NCBI RefSeq assembly: GCF_014764405.1
Contig: NZ_CP061725.1
Coordinates: 3,410,001 to 3,474,000 of the forward strand
DNA: 64,000 bases
Direction: 5' to 3'
Source: Micromonospora craniellae
GTDB taxonomy: Bacteria > Actinomycetota > Actinomycetes > Mycobacteriales > Micromonosporaceae
The notes under the pieces were generated by a model. That model had not been told where the DNA came from. It saw only the letters and a program-made list of their open reading frames with translations, and ran no database searches. Shown one piece after another: positions 17,069-26,754 of this stretch; the stretch's first letter is position 1, and every line of letters begins with the position of its first letter. A program made the translations under genes and the position numbers.

Positions 17069-17986
17069 TCACAATTCAGACACCGTTCGACTTTGCCGGG
17101 GCCTGGGTCCGTCCTGCATCTGCACGCGTACCTCGTCGATGAGGCGCGCCGTTGCTGGCTCGCTCAATGCAATTTTTTCCAGGTCGAGGAACTGTCTGGC
17201 GTAGAGAGCTATTGTGTTCACATCGTCGCGCGTGGACAGGCTGTTGGGGCCGTTTTGAAGGAACAGTAGGTCGTCGTCGTCCTCGTCAGGGAACGTCAAG
17301 ATGGTGAATGGCTTCATGAGGCCCATGTGGGCACCCTGGGAGAATCTGATTACGCGGAGGTGGACGTTGGGTCGACCGCCGATGTCGTTGAGGTGTGCGA
17401 GTTGGCGTTTCATGATTTTGGTGCTGTCGTCGCCGGTCCCTACCGCGCGTCGGATGACTGCCTCATCGAGGAGGATGGACAGGCTGGGTGGGGTCGCGCG
17501 GTCGAGAATCTCCTGTCGCTGTGTGCGGATCTCGAGTTTCCGGTCGATGTGATGCGGGGCGGCGTCCGGCGGGCTGAATGCGTGGATGACTGCCCGGGCG
17601 TACTCCTCGGTCTGTAGCAGGCCGGGCAGAATGAGCGACGCGGATTGCCGCAGCGCGGACGCCGAGCTCTCGAATCCTAGGTAGATGAGGAAATCCTGGT
17701 TCATTACATCCCGGTAGATGTGCCAGTGCTGTTTCCTGCTTCGCCTGGCCATCTCGACGTAGCCGGCGACCTGGTCGGCCTCCAGGACCCCGTATAGCTC
17801 AAGCAGTGCCCGGAGGTCGGTGTCCGAAATGCCTACCTGGCCGGCTTCGATCCGAATGATCTTCGCTGTTCCCCATTCGAGTGCCTGGCCAGTATCTTTC
17901 TGGGTCATCCCTTTTCTGTCCCGCAGCTGCCGTAGCCGCACCCGGAGTCGTCGGCGCTGGATCGTGGGATCGATGTGCTGTGCCAT
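17069..17986 (-). CDS. XRE-family regulator with DUF5753 (BldB/Scr1-partner type)
   Basis: A 305-residue actinomycete HTH protein. It has an N-terminal Cro/C1-type HTH (about 8-62, LRQLRDRKGMTQKDTGQALEWGTAKIIRIE) and a C-terminal DUF5753 ligand-type domain with LILPGLLQTEEYARAV, LDEAVIRR, HLRVIRFSQGAHMG and a FTILTFPD...LLFLQNG strand set. ATG 17986 is favoured by GGAAAGGA upstream; in-frame ATGs also exist at 18019 and 18031. The small DUF397 partner gene usually found beside this family is not visible; the truncated IS630 lies where it might have been. Confidence 0.88.
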   Translation of the reverse strand: MAQHIDPTIQRRRLRVRLRQLRDRKGMTQKDTGQALEWGTAKIIRIEAGQVGISDTDLRALLELYGVLEADQVAGYVEMARRSRKQHWHIYRDVMNQDFLIYLGFESSASALRQSASLILPGLLQTEEYARAVIHAFSPPDAAPHHIDRKLEIRTQRQEILDRATPPSLSILLDEAVIRRAVGTGDDSTKIMKRQLAHLNDIGGRPNVHLRVIRFSQGAHMGLMKPFTILTFPDEDDDDLLFLQNGPNSLSTRDDVNTIALYARQFLDLEKIALSEPATARLIDEVRVQMQDGPRPRQSRTVSEL

Positions 17987-18205
17987 CCGCCCGATTCGTC
18001 CTTTCCGGAATGTGGCCATGTCATGCGGCATTAGACAACTGCCGGAGTTGATCTGCTGAGTGTGCTGCACTAGCCAAGTAGGTGAGGCAGCCGCGATCAG
18101 CGAGATCGGCGTGTGGACGAACACGACCCGCAATCAGATGCGCTACACGGATCACCCGGACAGTCGCTGCTTCCGATTCCGCTGGTTCCGATATCCCCGT
18201 CATCG

Positions 18206-19153
18206 TTAACTGCCCTGGCCGGACGATGTTGTCGGGAATGTCAGGGTGGCGGTGATGAGGCGGTGGTCGGACGGGTGTGGGTGGGTGTGGGGTAGGTGGA
18301 CGTGGTAGCTGTCGGGGATGACGTGCGGGAGCATGGCGGTGTTGGCGAGGAGCCAGTCGATGAGCAGGCCGCCGCCGACGTGGTCTTTGTCGTTGACGGT
18401 GGGCAGCAGCTTGGTGTGCGGGTTGGTTTGCCAGGCGAGGTCGGCGAGGGCGTGGAAGCCGCATCCGTCGTCGCGTTGTCGGGTGTGGGGGTTCCAGCGG
18501 CCGATGAGGTGGTCGACGGCGTCGGTGTCGGCGGTCCAGGTGCCGTCGGGTAGGCGTCGGCCTTTCTGGGCGCGGGTGCGGTAGTCGGCGGCGGTCCAGT
18601 CTCGTTGGGGGAGGTGGTCGCCGCTGGCGGTGGAGTTGAGGTCCCCGCCGATGATGACGGGTCGGCGGGTGGTGCCGTAGCGGTCGAGGAGTGCGGCTTG
18701 GTGGCGGCGGCGGATGCCGCAGTGGGGTGTCCAGTGGGTGACGGCCGCGGCGAACTCGATGCGGTCGGTGTCGACGTCGGCGGTGTCGGTGACGGCGAAG
18801 ACCGCGATGTTGCGTTTGTCGGGGAACAGGTGCGGGTCGCCGACGTCGGGCCAGCTGCGGAGGGTCAGGACGGTGGGGTCGTAGATGATCGCCGACGGCA
18901 TGGGGCTGTCGGGGTCGTGTCCGAGCAGTCCGACGTAGCGGGTGTGGAACCGGTCGGCGAGTAGCTCGGCCGCCTGGTGCAGGGGTCGGCTCCCGTTTTC
19001 CCTCCAGTACTTCGCCTCATTGAGCAGCAGCAGCGCGGGGGCGTGTTCGACGGTGTGGAACGCGTCGACGAGCAGTCGCAGATCTCGTCCCTGACCTTGT
19101 CGGCGTAGGCCGCCGGCCTCGAAGTTCAACAGAGCGATCTCCACGCGGGTCAT
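18206..19153 (-). CDS. Endonuclease/exonuclease/phosphatase-fold protein
   Basis: A 315-residue EEP-superfamily protein. Metal and catalytic motifs are present: NFEAGG near the start, LLLLNEAKYW (Glu), HWTPHC, PVIIGGDLNST (Asp/Asn pair) and the C-terminal HPSDHRLITATL (Asp-His pair). The superfamily includes DNase, AP endonuclease and phosphatase activities; substrate is unknown. It lies 63 bp downstream of the helicase fragment on the same strand and may once have been co-transcribed with it. A second EEP protein of different sequence is at 33226-34029. Confidence 0.82.
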   Translation of the reverse strand: MTRVEIALLNFEAGGLRRQGQGRDLRLLVDAFHTVEHAPALLLLNEAKYWRENGSRPLHQAAELLADRFHTRYVGLLGHDPDSPMPSAIIYDPTVLTLRSWPDVGDPHLFPDKRNIAVFAVTDTADVDTDRIEFAAAVTHWTPHCGIRRRHQAALLDRYGTTRRPVIIGGDLNSTASGDHLPQRDWTAADYRTRAQKGRRLPDGTWTADTDAVDHLIGRWNPHTRQRDDGCGFHALADLAWQTNPHTKLLPTVNDKDHVGGGLLIDWLLANTAMLPHVIPDSYHVHLPHTHPHPSDHRLITATLTFPTTSSGQGS

Positions 19154-19216
19154 GGCTACTCCGATGACGCAAGTCGGTGCGGTGAGGTGGTGCGTGGCCG
19201 GTCGAGAGGGGCGTTC

Positions 19217-21088
19217 TCATACGGCGGGCGGCCCTAGTGAGGGGGCCGGCTGTCTTCGTGGGGGCGGTGCGGGGTGAGGTTCGGCGGGGTCGCTGTGGTG
19301 GGCCGTGTCGCTGTCGCCGTGTGTTCGACCGTTTCGGCTCGCGGTGACCTGGTGTACGCCGGTCCAGCCGCTGGCGACTTCCCATTGCATGCCGAGTGCG
19401 TCGAGGGCGGCGATCCTGTCCTGCGGGAGTTTGCCGTCGCGTCGTGCCAGACGCTGATGGTTGATCCATCTCGATAGATCGACGCCGCCTTCGCGGTGGC
19501 CTCGGCGTGGGTGGAGGTGTCCTTCGCGCTCGTAGAAGGCTTCGGCGGTGGACAGGGTGCGGTCCCAGGTGGCGTCGAGGATTGACCATTGCATGCCGAG
19601 TGCTTCCAGGCTGCGGATGGTGTCGGCGTCGAGGCGCCCGAGTCGGTGGTCGGTGCGGCGACTGCCGAGCCAGGCGTAGAGGTTGACGCCGTTGACGATC
19701 AAGCCGTACGGCACCTGGATATGGCCGTGGGCGGCGTGGAATTGTTGGAGGGCGGCGAAGCACTCTTGAGGGGTTCGGCGGTTGGTGGTCCAGTTGATTC
19801 CGAGGTCGGTGAGGGCGGTGACCCGGTCGGGAGCGAGGGTGTTCTTGCGGTGGTAGCCGCGTTGTTGTCGTAGCCATAGGGCGAGGTCGAGTCCGTCGAC
19901 CACGTATCCGGTGGGTACGTCCAGGTGGCCGTGTTCGGCGTGGAACGCGGTGGCGGCGGCGATGCCCCTTTCCCAGGCGCGCCTGGCCGGTGTGAAGTCG
20001 AAGCCGATCTCGTTGAGGTACTGGACCCGGTCTTGTGGAAGCCGGCTTGCCTGGTACTCGACACGCTGCCACGCGACCCAGCGGTCCAGTCGTATGCCGT
20101 GGCGTACGTGTCCGGTGGGAACCCTCATGTGTCCGTGGTCAGCGTGGAACGCCGTCAGCGCGGCGTAGCCGACGAGCCACTGCGAGGTGGTCTCCTCCAA
20201 AACTCGCACGGTGAGTGTCCGCAGCAGGTCGTCGGAGGCATAGCCGTCGGGCAGGCGGACGAGCAGACGCGGCGGTAGCTCCGCGGCGACACCGCTCGAC
20301 ATCTTGGTCCGTTGAGTGTCGAGGTCGGTGGCCAGCCCGTTGTCGTGTGCGCGTAGGGCGCGCAGGACCTGAAGGAGGGTGGTCCATCCGGTCAGGTCTG
20401 CGGCGAGATCGCGGGCGGCTTCGTCCGGGTCGTCCGGCAGCAGGACCGGCAGGAGGACGGTGGCGATACCGGATCCGGCCCGGTTACGGCGCAATGCCCG
20501 GCCCACGGTTTGAATGACGTCGGGCTCGGACTCCTTCGGGGCGGTGAAGACCACGGCGTCAACGGCGGGCACGTCGACGCCCTCCCCAAGGCACCGGGCG
20601 TTGGAGATCACCGTCCAGCCGTCCTCGGGCGGGTCCGCGAGGCTAGCCAGATGCAGCTCCCGCTGGGCCAGCGTCTGGGTGCCATCCACATGCCCGACCG
20701 TCAGGCGGCCCTTGGGACGATCCTGTTCCGGCAGGGAGGCCACCGCAGCCGGCAGAGTACGAGAGAACTCTTTGGACTGCGCCACCCGTTGGGTGAACAC
20801 CAACACCCGACGAAGGCCGAACTCGGCGGCGGCGCGGACAAGAGCGGTCTGCACCACAGCAGTGCGCAGCGGCGCCGCGCCAGCACGCACGACCGCCCGG
20901 GGATCGAGCCGCCGCAGGGTCTCCAGCGCCTCTGCAGAGGCGATACCCACCACGACGATGCGGTAGTCGTCGAGCCAGCCGTCAGCGATCGCGTTCGCGA
21001 ACGGGTAGCTGTAGTGGACCGGCCCGAACACCTTCGCGTCGTCCATCGACAGGACGTCCTCACCGCCGCCGCCCACGCGACCGGAACC
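19217..21088 (-). pseudogene. Superfamily II helicase, C-terminal portion (split by IS3)
   Basis: The frame begins inside an IS3 insertion and contains the second RecA domain of an SF2 helicase: GLRRVLVFTQRVAQSKEF, the TLAQRELHLASLADP region, VISNARCLGEGVDVPAVDAVVF and VIQTVGRALRR (motif VI). It then carries four consecutive helicase-associated (HA) repeats of about 70 residues, each with a FHAxHGHxxVPxG..VxGxxLxxWl core, and a Pro-rich tail. The N-terminal RecA domain is on the far side of the IS at 22651-23258. The protein was probably about 820 residues before disruption. Confidence 0.88.
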
Positions 21089-21122
21089 TGTCAAGTCAAC
21101 TGAGACAATTTCTTGATTTTGT

Positions 21123-22139
21123 TTAGCTTTGTGCTGGTGGAAGAGGGGCTCCGGCCGAGGTCACGGCCTGTTCCGGGTGGCTGTTGTCGGGTTTGTTGAT
21201 CCATGCCCGGTCCGGTAGCCGGGGTGGTTGGGGACGGCGGCGTCCGAACCGTTCGGGATGTGCGGCCCAGGCGGCGTCGAGGGTGCGTTGCCGCTGTTCA
21301 CGGATCTGTCCGGCGGTGCCGTGGTGGACCGATGCCGGGGTGTGCAGGCCGATCCCGGAGTGCCGGTGTTCGTGGTTGTAGTAGCTGTAGAACGCTTCGC
21401 AGTGCTGTCGGGCGTGCTGGATCGATCCGAACCGCTCTGGGAACGTGGGGTCGTACTTGAGTGTCTTGAAGCTGGCCTCGATGTACGGGTTGTCGTTGGA
21501 GGTCTTGGGCCGGCTGTGGCTGCGGCCGATTTTGAGATCGGTCAGCAGCTGGGTGACGGTCTTGCTGGTCATCGCGGCGCCGCGGTCGGCGTGCACGGTC
21601 AGCTGATCGGGGTTCACGCGTTCGCGGGCGGCGGCGTCGGCGATCAGCGCTTCGGCGAGTTGGCCGTCCTCGTGGGCGGCGACCATGTGCCCGACGACGT
21701 AGCGGGACCAGATGTCGATCACCGTGTAAAGGTGGAACCAGACGCCCTTGACCGGGCCGCGCAGCTTCGTGATGTCCCACGACCACACCTGATTCGCGGC
21801 GTCGGCGACCAGTTCGGGTTTGGTCCGGGCCGGATGGGTGGCCTGGCTGCGGCGTTCGCCGGTCTGCCCGGCGGCCCGCAGGATCCGGTACATCGTGGAC
21901 TCCGAGCACCACCAGCGGCCCTCGTCGAGTTCGCGGGCCCACACCTGCGCCGGGGCCAGATCCACGTATGGCGGGCTGTTGAGCAGGTCCAGGACCTGCC
22001 GGCGTTCAGGCTCGGTCAGCGCGGACGGCGGCGGCTTACGCGGCGCCCGTGGCCGGGAGACCAGCGGCGGGGCACTACGGCGATACAGCGTCGCCCTCGA
22101 CAGGCCGGTCAGCCGGCACGCGGGCGCGATGCCCCACAA
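21123..22139 (-). CDS. IS3-family transposase OrfB (integrase domain)
   Basis: About 338 residues with HTH_21 at the N-terminus and an rve integrase core. The DDE residues lie in WSWDITKLRGPVKG, TVHADRGAAMTSK and NDNPYIEASFKTLKY, followed by EAFYSYYNHEHRHSGIGLHTP. The nominal start is TTG 22139, but the frame is open upstream toward orfA, so expression by frameshifting into an OrfAB fusion is likely. Confidence 0.92.
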   Translation of the reverse strand: MWGIAPACRLTGLSRATLYRRSAPPLVSRPRAPRKPPPSALTEPERRQVLDLLNSPPYVDLAPAQVWARELDEGRWWCSESTMYRILRAAGQTGERRSQATHPARTKPELVADAANQVWSWDITKLRGPVKGVWFHLYTVIDIWSRYVVGHMVAAHEDGQLAEALIADAAARERVNPDQLTVHADRGAAMTSKTVTQLLTDLKIGRSHSRPKTSNDNPYIEASFKTLKYDPTFPERFGSIQHARQHCEAFYSYYNHEHRHSGIGLHTPASVHHGTAGQIREQRQRTLDAAWAAHPERFGRRRPQPPRLPDRAWINKPDNSHPEQAVTSAGAPLPPAQS

Positions 22140-22144
22140 CGGCG

Positions 22145-22576
22145 TCAGCGCCGCCTGCGCCTCGGCGAGGACGAGTTCGGCATCGCCACGGCATCCGCGC
22201 TCTCGGAGAGCAGTTCCAAGAGCGCGTGAGCTTTTCCCATGATCGACAACGCGGTCTGGGTCTTGTTCAACTCGGCCTGCAGGCGGGCGTTCTCCCGCTG
22301 AAGACGGGAAAGTTCAGCGTTCTCGGCCTTCTTCGCCGCCCGCGCAGCCGATTGCCGCCGGTCCGTCAGGCCGGCCGCGGCTCCGGCATCCCGCGCCTTG
22401 CGCCAGTCGAGAAGGTGTGAACCGTACAGCCGTTCCCGGCGCAGAATCGCCCCGCGAGCCGCCGCATCCGGCGCCGACTCGTACTCGTCCAGAATCCTCG
22501 CCTTGAACTCCGCGGTGAATGTCCGCCGCTGGGGCCGGGCGTCCGGATCCAGACTCTCATGGGGCCTCGACGTCAT
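22145..22576 (-). CDS. IS3-family transposase OrfA (HTH)
   Basis: A 143-residue HTH_Tnp_1-type protein: RRTFTAEFKARILDEYESA, LRRERLYGSHLLDWRKARDA and a leucine-zipper-like helix (ELSRLQRENARLQAELNKTQ). It ends with a basic tail where frameshifting into OrfB would occur. It binds the IS ends. Confidence 0.9.
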   Translation of the reverse strand: MTSRPHESLDPDARPQRRTFTAEFKARILDEYESAPDAAARGAILRRERLYGSHLLDWRKARDAGAAAGLTDRRQSAARAAKKAENAELSRLQRENARLQAELNKTQTALSIMGKAHALLELLSESADAVAMPNSSSPRRRRR

Positions 22577-22650
22577 GCTGATGTGCTCTCCTCAGGGCCG
22601 TCCAGGAAGAGTATCCCCTGGTAGACGGGCTGTCTCACATCAGCGTGACA

Positions 22651-23258
22651 GGGAGGGGACGACGGGTACCGAGGACCCGGGGCGTCGCGGTCATATACAG
22701 CCGCCGTGTAGCCGGCAGGTGCTCGTCCCGGTGCACCAACGCGACATGTTTGCCCGACCATCCGGCAGTGTGGTGCGCCTCATCAATGACCAATAGATCG
22801 GCGACCATGTCGGCTTCGTGCAGTCCTTTGCCCACCACCGCGACCGAGAGATGAGTGACCAGGATCAGCCGCATACGGCTTCCCGGAGTGCGTCGTACCC
22901 AGTCCGCGACCTCGTCCTGCCGTGTGGTGACCGGACACTGAAGGTCCGCCACCCGCACCGCCACGTCGGCGACGGTGTCATCGCTGCACACCGCGAGGAC
23001 CTGCGCCCCCATACCGGCGGCGGCCCACACCGCCAGAGTCTGTGCCAGCAACGGCAGCGACGGGCACGCCACGACCACCAGCCCGGCCGGGCACAGCCGC
23101 GCAGCGGCGTGCACCGCGACCAGCGACTTACCGCTACCGCAGGCGGCTCGGAACTGGCCGCGACCGCCGGCGGCCTGCCCCCGCACGATCGCCTCCACGG
23201 CCTCCCGCTGATAGTCACGAAGCGTCGGCAGCCTCTCGACCGACCATGAGGTGCTCAC
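22651..23258 (-). pseudogene. Superfamily II helicase, N-terminal portion (split by IS3)
   Basis: From GTG 23258 (VSTSWSVERLPTLRDYQ, preceded by GGAGGAGGG) the frame has the Q-like LRDYQREAV motif, Walker A ACGSGKSLVA (motif I), ACPSLPLLAQT (Ia), LLVIDEAHHTAGW (DEAH, motif II) and MTATPRVLG (motif III). It is then cut by the IS3 element. With the downstream part this is a DEAD/DEAH restriction-type helicase with multiple HA domains. Such proteins are known in actinobacteria, but their role is poorly defined. Confidence 0.9.
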
Positions 23259-23904
23259 CTCACCGCCCTCCTCCGGCGCGACCCGGTCGATGCCCTGCCG
23301 TCTGGGTGCGGCGACCGGCCGGGCGATCGAAGATCCGGCATAGGCCCGATCACCGCTCACCGTCATGGGACACGACAGGAGGCGGAGCGAGGAGAGTGCC
23401 GGTCCGCACGGTGACGAGCGTCAGGAGTACCCGATGGCGGGACAGATGGTGCGTGAGCCGGTGAGAGGGGACACCGGCCAGCGACACAGACGACGACATG
23501 GGAACGCAATCTCCAACAAGGTGCGACAAAGAGGAGGTCCGGCCCGGTCGGCCGGGGAACAGGCGCGGCGCCAGTCAGCGGCACCCGAAGGATGTCGACG
23601 ACGCCAAGTCGCGGGAGCGCACCACACAACGCGCCCAGGGCATCACCCTGCCCAACAAGGTGTCCGCGACATGATGCGCGACAGTGACCGTGCTCGACAG
23701 CCCGCTGGCTCGGCCAGTGACTGCCCACCGAGCACGGCTTCCGCTCGCCGGGGGTCTACCAGGCCCGGCGACCTCCGGCGGCAGCGAGGTGGTCGGCATG
23801 AGCTTTCTCCAAAACGTAAGCGTGGTGGGTGGGAAGCCGGCCCGGCGAGTGTGGGCGGCGCGCCATTGGCACGGGTGACCGGACCGGCTTCCCGCGTAAG
23901 GCCG
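23259..23904. other. Intergenic, no gene supported
   Basis: About 650 bp upstream of the helicase and downstream of the protease gene. The open frames here are composition artefacts without start signals or family resemblance. The promoter of the helicase gene should lie near 23260-23400. Confidence 0.4.
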
Positions 23905-24816
23905 TTACTGAGTGAAGTCGATCTTGAGGCGGTCCGTCAGCTCGGCGGTCGTGGCCGTGAGCGTCCTCGGTACCCGGACGGGCGGCTGCACCTTCACGGT
24001 GCGGATCGTGTCGAAGGTCCACACGCGGTGCCGGGGGTAGCTGGCGTCGGTGTAGACCGTGGGCTTGCCGCACGGGTCGTCCGCACTGGTCTCCCGGCTG
24101 GCCGTACCGACTGATACCCACGCCGGACCTGCCCCGACCCTGTGTCCGGGGGCCTTCCGCAGGAGCGGGCTGCCGGAGTCACCGAAACAGGGGCCGGTGC
24201 TGACGCAGATCTCGCCGCGCCCGATGAAGCCGCCGTCGCAGGCGGCGTCGGGTAGACGGGTGATGTCGCGCTGGTGCAGCCGTGCGGGCGGGGTGACGCC
24301 CGGTCCGGGCGGGAACTCGGTGAGACCCCACCCGACCGCGCGGACTCCGCCGCCGACGGGTGCCTGGCGCAGGGCGGTCGGCAGCAGGTCCGCCCGGACC
24401 GGACGGGCCAGCTCGATCAGGGCGTAGTCGGAGACCGGCTCGGCGGGGTAGTTGACACCCCACCGCCACTGGGGGTGCAGGAAGACCCGCTTGCCGGTGA
24501 CGACCTTCCCGCCGGTGGTGCGGTCGAGGCTGCCGACGCGCACGGTGACGTTGCCGCCGGGCACCGCGACCGGGGTGGGCGCGACGTCCTGGACGCTGAC
24601 GCAGTGCGCCGCGGTACGGACCCACCGGCGGTGGACCAGCTCACCGCCACACAGTGCGGTACCCAGGCCGGGGTGCAGGATCTGGACGGAGACCACGCCG
24701 TGGTGCGGCGTGGCGGTGCGTCCGCCGACTATCGCGGCGGCGGGACTGGCGGTGCCGGCGAGGACGCCGGTCAGCGCGACCACCACGAGGGTCGACCTCA
24801 GGAGCCGGAGTTTCAT
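23905..24816 (-). CDS. Secreted trypsin-like serine protease (S1A)
   Basis: A 303-residue exported protease. ATG 24816 starts a Sec signal peptide (MKLRLLRSTLVVVALTGVLA...ASPAAA, cleavage near residue 28) directly followed by the mature-type N-terminus IVGGRTATP, so no long propeptide is present. The catalytic triad is complete: H71 (TAAHC), D130 (PVSDYALIEL) and S214 (CFGDSGSPLL). Conserved Cys pairs surround His and Ser. The residue preceding the active site (GPCFGDSG) differs from the KDSCQGDSG of true trypsins, so primary specificity is uncertain. The C-terminal 40 residues after the domain are unassigned. It is a single gene, with no inhibitor gene nearby. Confidence 0.92.
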   Translation of the reverse strand: MKLRLLRSTLVVVALTGVLAGTASPAAAIVGGRTATPHHGVVSVQILHPGLGTALCGGELVHRRWVRTAAHCVSVQDVAPTPVAVPGGNVTVRVGSLDRTTGGKVVTGKRVFLHPQWRWGVNYPAEPVSDYALIELARPVRADLLPTALRQAPVGGGVRAVGWGLTEFPPGPGVTPPARLHQRDITRLPDAACDGGFIGRGEICVSTGPCFGDSGSPLLRKAPGHRVGAGPAWVSVGTASRETSADDPCGKPTVYTDASYPRHRVWTFDTIRTVKVQPPVRVPRTLTATTAELTDRLKIDFTQ

Positions 24817-24841
24817 CGATGCCTTTCGTTGATTGGTGCTT

Positions 24842-24910
24842 GCCCGGCACGGTGTTGTGCCGGGTTGTCTGGGGTGCGGCGACTGTCCTGCTGGCATGCC
24901 AGCAGGACAG
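24842..24910. terminator. Two hairpins between the ATPase and protease genes
   Basis: A CCCGGCAC/GTGCCGGG hairpin lies near 24843-24863. A perfect 28-bp palindrome with arms CTGTCCTGCTGGCA follows at 24883-24910. They lie downstream of the LivF-type gene and upstream of the protease gene, so they most likely terminate the former. The palindrome could also be an operator of the protease gene. Confidence 0.6.
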
Positions 24911-24982
24911 GAGCGCCCTGCTTGCCGAGGGGTGCCTGTTCAGGGCGGTGCCTGCGCCGCTTGGCGTGTGCTCGGCGGTGCG

Positions 24983-25714
24983 TCATCGGCTGCGTTGTCT
25001 GTATTGCGATGCCCGAGTGGCCGTGGCCTTTTGACCGCGCAGCGCGATGCTGGCAGCGACGCCGGTGGGCGCGGAGCCGAGGAGCTGTCCGGCGGCGAGG
25101 ACGTGCATGGTGTCGGCGACCGTCGCCGCGACGGTGGCGTGTGGCAGCGCGACGAGGACGCTCACGCCTCTGGCAGGCAGCTTTCGCAGCACGGTGGTGA
25201 TTTGGTCTGCGACGACGGGGGCGAGGCCTTTGGTGGGTTCGTCGACCAGCAGCAGACGCGGTGCGGTACGCAGCGCGCAGGCGATGGTGAGCATCTGCTG
25301 CTCACCGCCGCAGAGTTGGTGAGCGCGGTGTCCCCACCGCGCCGCCAGGCCGGGGAACATGTCCAGGAGGTCGTCGACGGGCCACTGGTCGGGACGGCCG
25401 CCGCCCGGCCGGGGCGCGGCGAAGTGTTCGGCCACGGTCAGCGTCGGCGACAGCCGGCGGCCCTGGGGGGTGAGCGCGATCCCGGCCCGCACGGCGGTTT
25501 CCGGCCGCCAGCCGGTGACGTCGTCTCCGTCGAGGTGCAGTGAGCCGGTGGTGGGTGTCAGGTGCCCGGCGATGGTGTGCAGCAGAGTCGATTTGCCGGC
25601 GCTGTTGGGACCGATGATCGCGTGGACCTCGGGGCCGGGCAGCGTCAGGGTCACCGCGTGCAGCACGGGCCCGCTACTCGGGTAGGCGACCGTCAGGTCA
25701 CGCACGTGCAGCAT
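24983..25714 (-). CDS. ABC transporter ATPase, LivF (branched-chain amino acid) type
   Basis: A 243-residue nucleotide-binding subunit. Walker A is GPNSAGKST (35-43), the TPQGRRLSPTLTVAEHF segment typical of LivF follows, the signature loop is LCGGEQQ instead of LSGGEQQ, and Walker B is LLLVDEPTKGLAP. The H-loop His is replaced in ALPHATVA-like context typical of this subfamily. Substrate-binding protein, permeases and LivG are all absent from the window, so this is an orphan subunit, perhaps left over from a larger cluster. The Cys in the signature and the divergent C-terminal 25 residues suggest relaxed selection. Confidence 0.82.
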   Translation of the reverse strand: MLHVRDLTVAYPSSGPVLHAVTLTLPGPEVHAIIGPNSAGKSTLLHTIAGHLTPTTGSLHLDGDDVTGWRPETAVRAGIALTPQGRRLSPTLTVAEHFAAPRPGGGRPDQWPVDDLLDMFPGLAARWGHRAHQLCGGEQQMLTIACALRTAPRLLLVDEPTKGLAPVVADQITTVLRKLPARGVSVLVALPHATVAATVADTMHVLAAGQLLGSAPTGVAASIALRGQKATATRASQYRQRSR

Positions 25715-25765
25715 CTACACCGCCTCTTGGGTGGAGGGCGTCACGTCCGCGTCGTCAGGCGGCAG

Positions 25766-25882
25766 GACGGTGCCATCGCCGCACACCGCGAGTATCTGAG
25801 TCGCCACACCGGCAGGGGCCTGTGCCAGCAGGGGCAACGACGGGCACGCCACCACCAGCCCCGCCGGACACAGCCGCTGAAG
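25766..25882 (-). pseudogene. Fragment of a second helicase of the same type
   Basis: The leftward frame reads LQRLCPAGLVVACPSLPLLAQ then GVATQILAVCGDGTV. This is close to the ARLCPAGLVVVACPSLPLLAQ...AQVLAVCSDDTV segment around motif Ia of the helicase at 22651-23258, with a small internal deletion. Only about 39 codons remain, without motifs I or II. It indicates a decayed paralogue or a partial duplication. Confidence 0.75.
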
Positions 25883-25928
25883 ATTTCGACGTCTCGGCCG
25901 CCGCGCGACCAACCGCATGCCCGTCATC

Positions 25929-26588
25929 TCAGGGCCTCTCCACGGCACGGCCTGGCTGACGGTCTGCCGTAGGAGCCCGGACCGGCCAGGCGCCGGACGT
26001 CGTGGTGTCACGGTGCGCGGGGCGGCGCATCGGGTGCAGGGTGAGTCCGTCGGCGACCGTGATCGCGTTTCCGGGCTCGTAACCGTTGTGGGCGAGCAGG
26101 CGCTGCCCGGCCGCGAGCGTGACGGTCCAGCAGGGCATGGTGAGGTGATCGATGCGGCTGTGCAGCTCCGCCATCAGTGCCTGGCCCCGCCCGGTGCCTT
26201 GACATTGCGGGTGGACGGCGAGGTAGGCGAGGTGGTGGTGGGCCTCGTCGGGCTGAGCGGCAGCGAGCAGGTCATGCACCGCCGCGAAGCGGTGGACGTG
26301 CGGGCCTGCGGCCTCGGCGAGACGCGCGGCGTAGTCGCCCGGAGGTGGCAGTGGCCCGTACCGGCGGAAACAGACGCTGGCGGCGCTCAGGTCGTCGACG
26401 AGGTGGACCTCGCCGTAGAACATGGCGTGCTCTACCCATATCGCGGCGACGGCGGCCAGGACGCGGGCCCGTTGCGCGTCGTCGGGCACCAGCCACTCGG
26501 CAAGCCGGCTGGGGTGCAGCGCTTCGGCGAGCACTTCGGCGGCATCGCCCCTGTCCGTCCATCTGGCGGTCCGGATCCGGTACGTCAC
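25929..26588 (-). CDS. GNAT-family N-acetyltransferase
   Basis: A 219-residue acetyltransferase. The acetyl-CoA-binding motif A is clear (HLAYLAVHPQCQGTGRGQALMAELHSRID, about 120-150), followed by a motif-B-like LAAGQRLLAHNGYEPG. The N-terminal part begins with TYRIRTARWTDRGDAAEVLAEAL. Substrate is not predictable. It lies downstream of the histidine decarboxylase operon on the same strand but after a hairpin, so it is probably transcribed separately. The C-terminal 25 residues are low-complexity. Confidence 0.85.
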   Translation of the reverse strand: MTYRIRTARWTDRGDAAEVLAEALHPSRLAEWLVPDDAQRARVLAAVAAIWVEHAMFYGEVHLVDDLSAASVCFRRYGPLPPPGDYAARLAEAAGPHVHRFAAVHDLLAAAQPDEAHHHLAYLAVHPQCQGTGRGQALMAELHSRIDHLTMPCWTVTLAAGQRLLAHNGYEPGNAITVADGLTLHPMRRPAHRDTTTSGAWPVRAPTADRQPGRAVERP

Positions 26589-26651
26589 CTCGTCCTCCTT
26601 CGCTGTGTCGGCCCGCCGCGAGACGGGGTCGGTGTGCTTGCTGGTGTGGGT

Positions 26652-26693
26652 GGCCGGCGGCAGCGCAACGGGGGCGGTCCGCTGCCGCCGGCC
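26652..26693. terminator. Hairpin after the histidine decarboxylase operon
   Basis: Perfect 14-nt arms GGCCGGCGGCAGCG and CGCTGCCGCCGGCC at 26652-26665 and 26680-26693 enclose a 14-nt loop. The hairpin is 60 bp downstream of the decarboxylase stop codon. Confidence 0.7.
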
Positions 26694-26754
26694 GGGAGAC
26701 CAGCCGTCGCCTGCTGCTCGGGCCAGGTTCGGCGGCTGGCCAGGTTTTCACCCG

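Larger units (their letters stand above)
21089..22650 (-). mobile_element. IS3-family insertion sequence within the helicase gene
   Basis: Imperfect terminal repeats TGTCAAGTCAACTGAGACA (from 21089) and TGTCACGCTGATGTGAGACA (inward from 22650) bound orfA and orfB, 1562 bp in all. The element interrupts the helicase between motif III (MTATPRVLG) and the GGEDVLSMDD segment. A clear 3-bp target duplication was not found. Confidence 0.88.
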
